Shown here piece after piece: positions 51,105 to 51,197 of a stretch of 51,197 nucleotides of DNA; positions within the stretch are counted from its first letter, which is position 1; each line of letters starts with the position of its first letter. Source of the stretch: Candidatus Avimonas caecicola (GTDB lineage: Bacteria; Bacillota; Clostridia; Oscillospirales; Acutalibacteraceae); the NCBI GenBank assembly GCA_904419875.1, contig CAJFTG010000011.1, forward strand, positions 1 to 51,197. The letters run 5' to 3'. Made by a program: the position numbers and the translations under genes. The notes beneath the pieces are model-generated. The model was not told the DNA's origin and did no database searches. It worked only from the letters and a program-made list of their open reading frames with translations.

Positions 51105-51197
51105 GCCGGTTGTAAGGTGCTATCGATAACGGTAGGCGGTTAGTCCCTCCCACTCTTCAGGAGGGATGTGAAAAGCTTCTTTTTTCCCTCCGGAAAG
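51105..51197 (+). ncRNA. Possible small RNA start (type I toxin-antitoxin-like), cut by the window edge
   Basis: Downstream of the promoter, TCCCTCC and GGAGGGA (51145-51167) form a hairpin, followed by CTTCTTTTTT and another GGAAAG purine stretch at the edge. The layout (strong promoter, short structured leader, then a possible ribosome site) recalls txpA/RatA-like type I modules common in Clostridia, but no toxin frame is visible before the sequence ends. Confidence 0.3.

Overview
The window is about 51 kb of GC-rich chromosome from a spore-forming, low-G+C-lineage-type bacterium (Firmicutes, class Clostridia). The gene content and base composition fit a high-GC Oscillospiraceae/Ruminococcaceae-like gut anaerobe. 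The main evidence is the forespore sigma factor SigG, both dipicolinate synthase subunits, meso-diaminopimelate dehydrogenase, a Bce-type antibiotic-sensing module and strong AGGAGG-type ribosome binding sites. No rRNA, tRNA or CRISPR array was recognised. The genus cannot be settled from the sequence alone.

Layout, left to right. 0.2-5.3 kb: a tocopherol-cyclase-family protein, diaminopimelate dehydrogenase, an FAD-dependent oxidoreductase, and an ArsR-like repressor whose promoter lies inside a 38-bp palindrome. 5.5-8.6 kb: sigG, facing an ECF sigma factor paired with an RsgI-like membrane anti-sigma factor that carries three PepSY repeats. 8.9-12.9 kb: a two-gene ABC transporter whose FtsX permease has a very long periplasm-type coiled coil. 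13.2-15.2 kb: dpaA-dpaB (spore dipicolinic acid) and rpiB. 16-22.4 kb, all on the minus strand: a YnbB-type PLP enzyme, two GNAT acetyltransferases, two overlapping M42 aminopeptidases, and murD. 22.6-25.9 kb: two tandem paralogous zinc-ribbon membrane proteins and galU. 26.1-26.5 kb: a gene-free, strongly structured stretch that may encode an RNA. 26.6-31.3 kb: oligoendopeptidase F, a small cell-wall-amidase-like protein, a membrane/coiled-coil protein and a sigma-region-4-like regulator. 31.3-36.0 kb: a complete BceRS-BceAB module with a BceR-type operator.

36.3-46.4 kb is a phage-derived block on the minus strand: terminase small and large subunits, a small membrane protein, portal, scaffold, major capsid, adaptor, a probable tail nozzle and a tail fibre. 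It would suffice for a head and short tail. I see no integrase, replication, lysis, tail-tube, tape-measure or recognisable ejection gene, so it is either a decayed short-tailed prophage or a trimmed-down particle cassette. It is flanked on its upstream side by about 1.4 kb of decayed sequence. 47.8-51.2 kb holds a leucine-rich-repeat surface protein preceded by four 11-bp repeats, about 1.1 kb without an intact gene, an XRE regulator that appears frameshifted at a run of seven A, and, at the right edge, a strong promoter and hairpin that may start a small RNA.

A scattered signal runs through the window: short tandem repeats with a 10-bp period, mostly polypyrimidine on the plus strand, in at least five intergenic regions. 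Inside two phage genes the same kind of tract has a 9-bp period and so keeps the reading frame. One of these encodes a charged 68-residue extension at the N-terminus of the large terminase.
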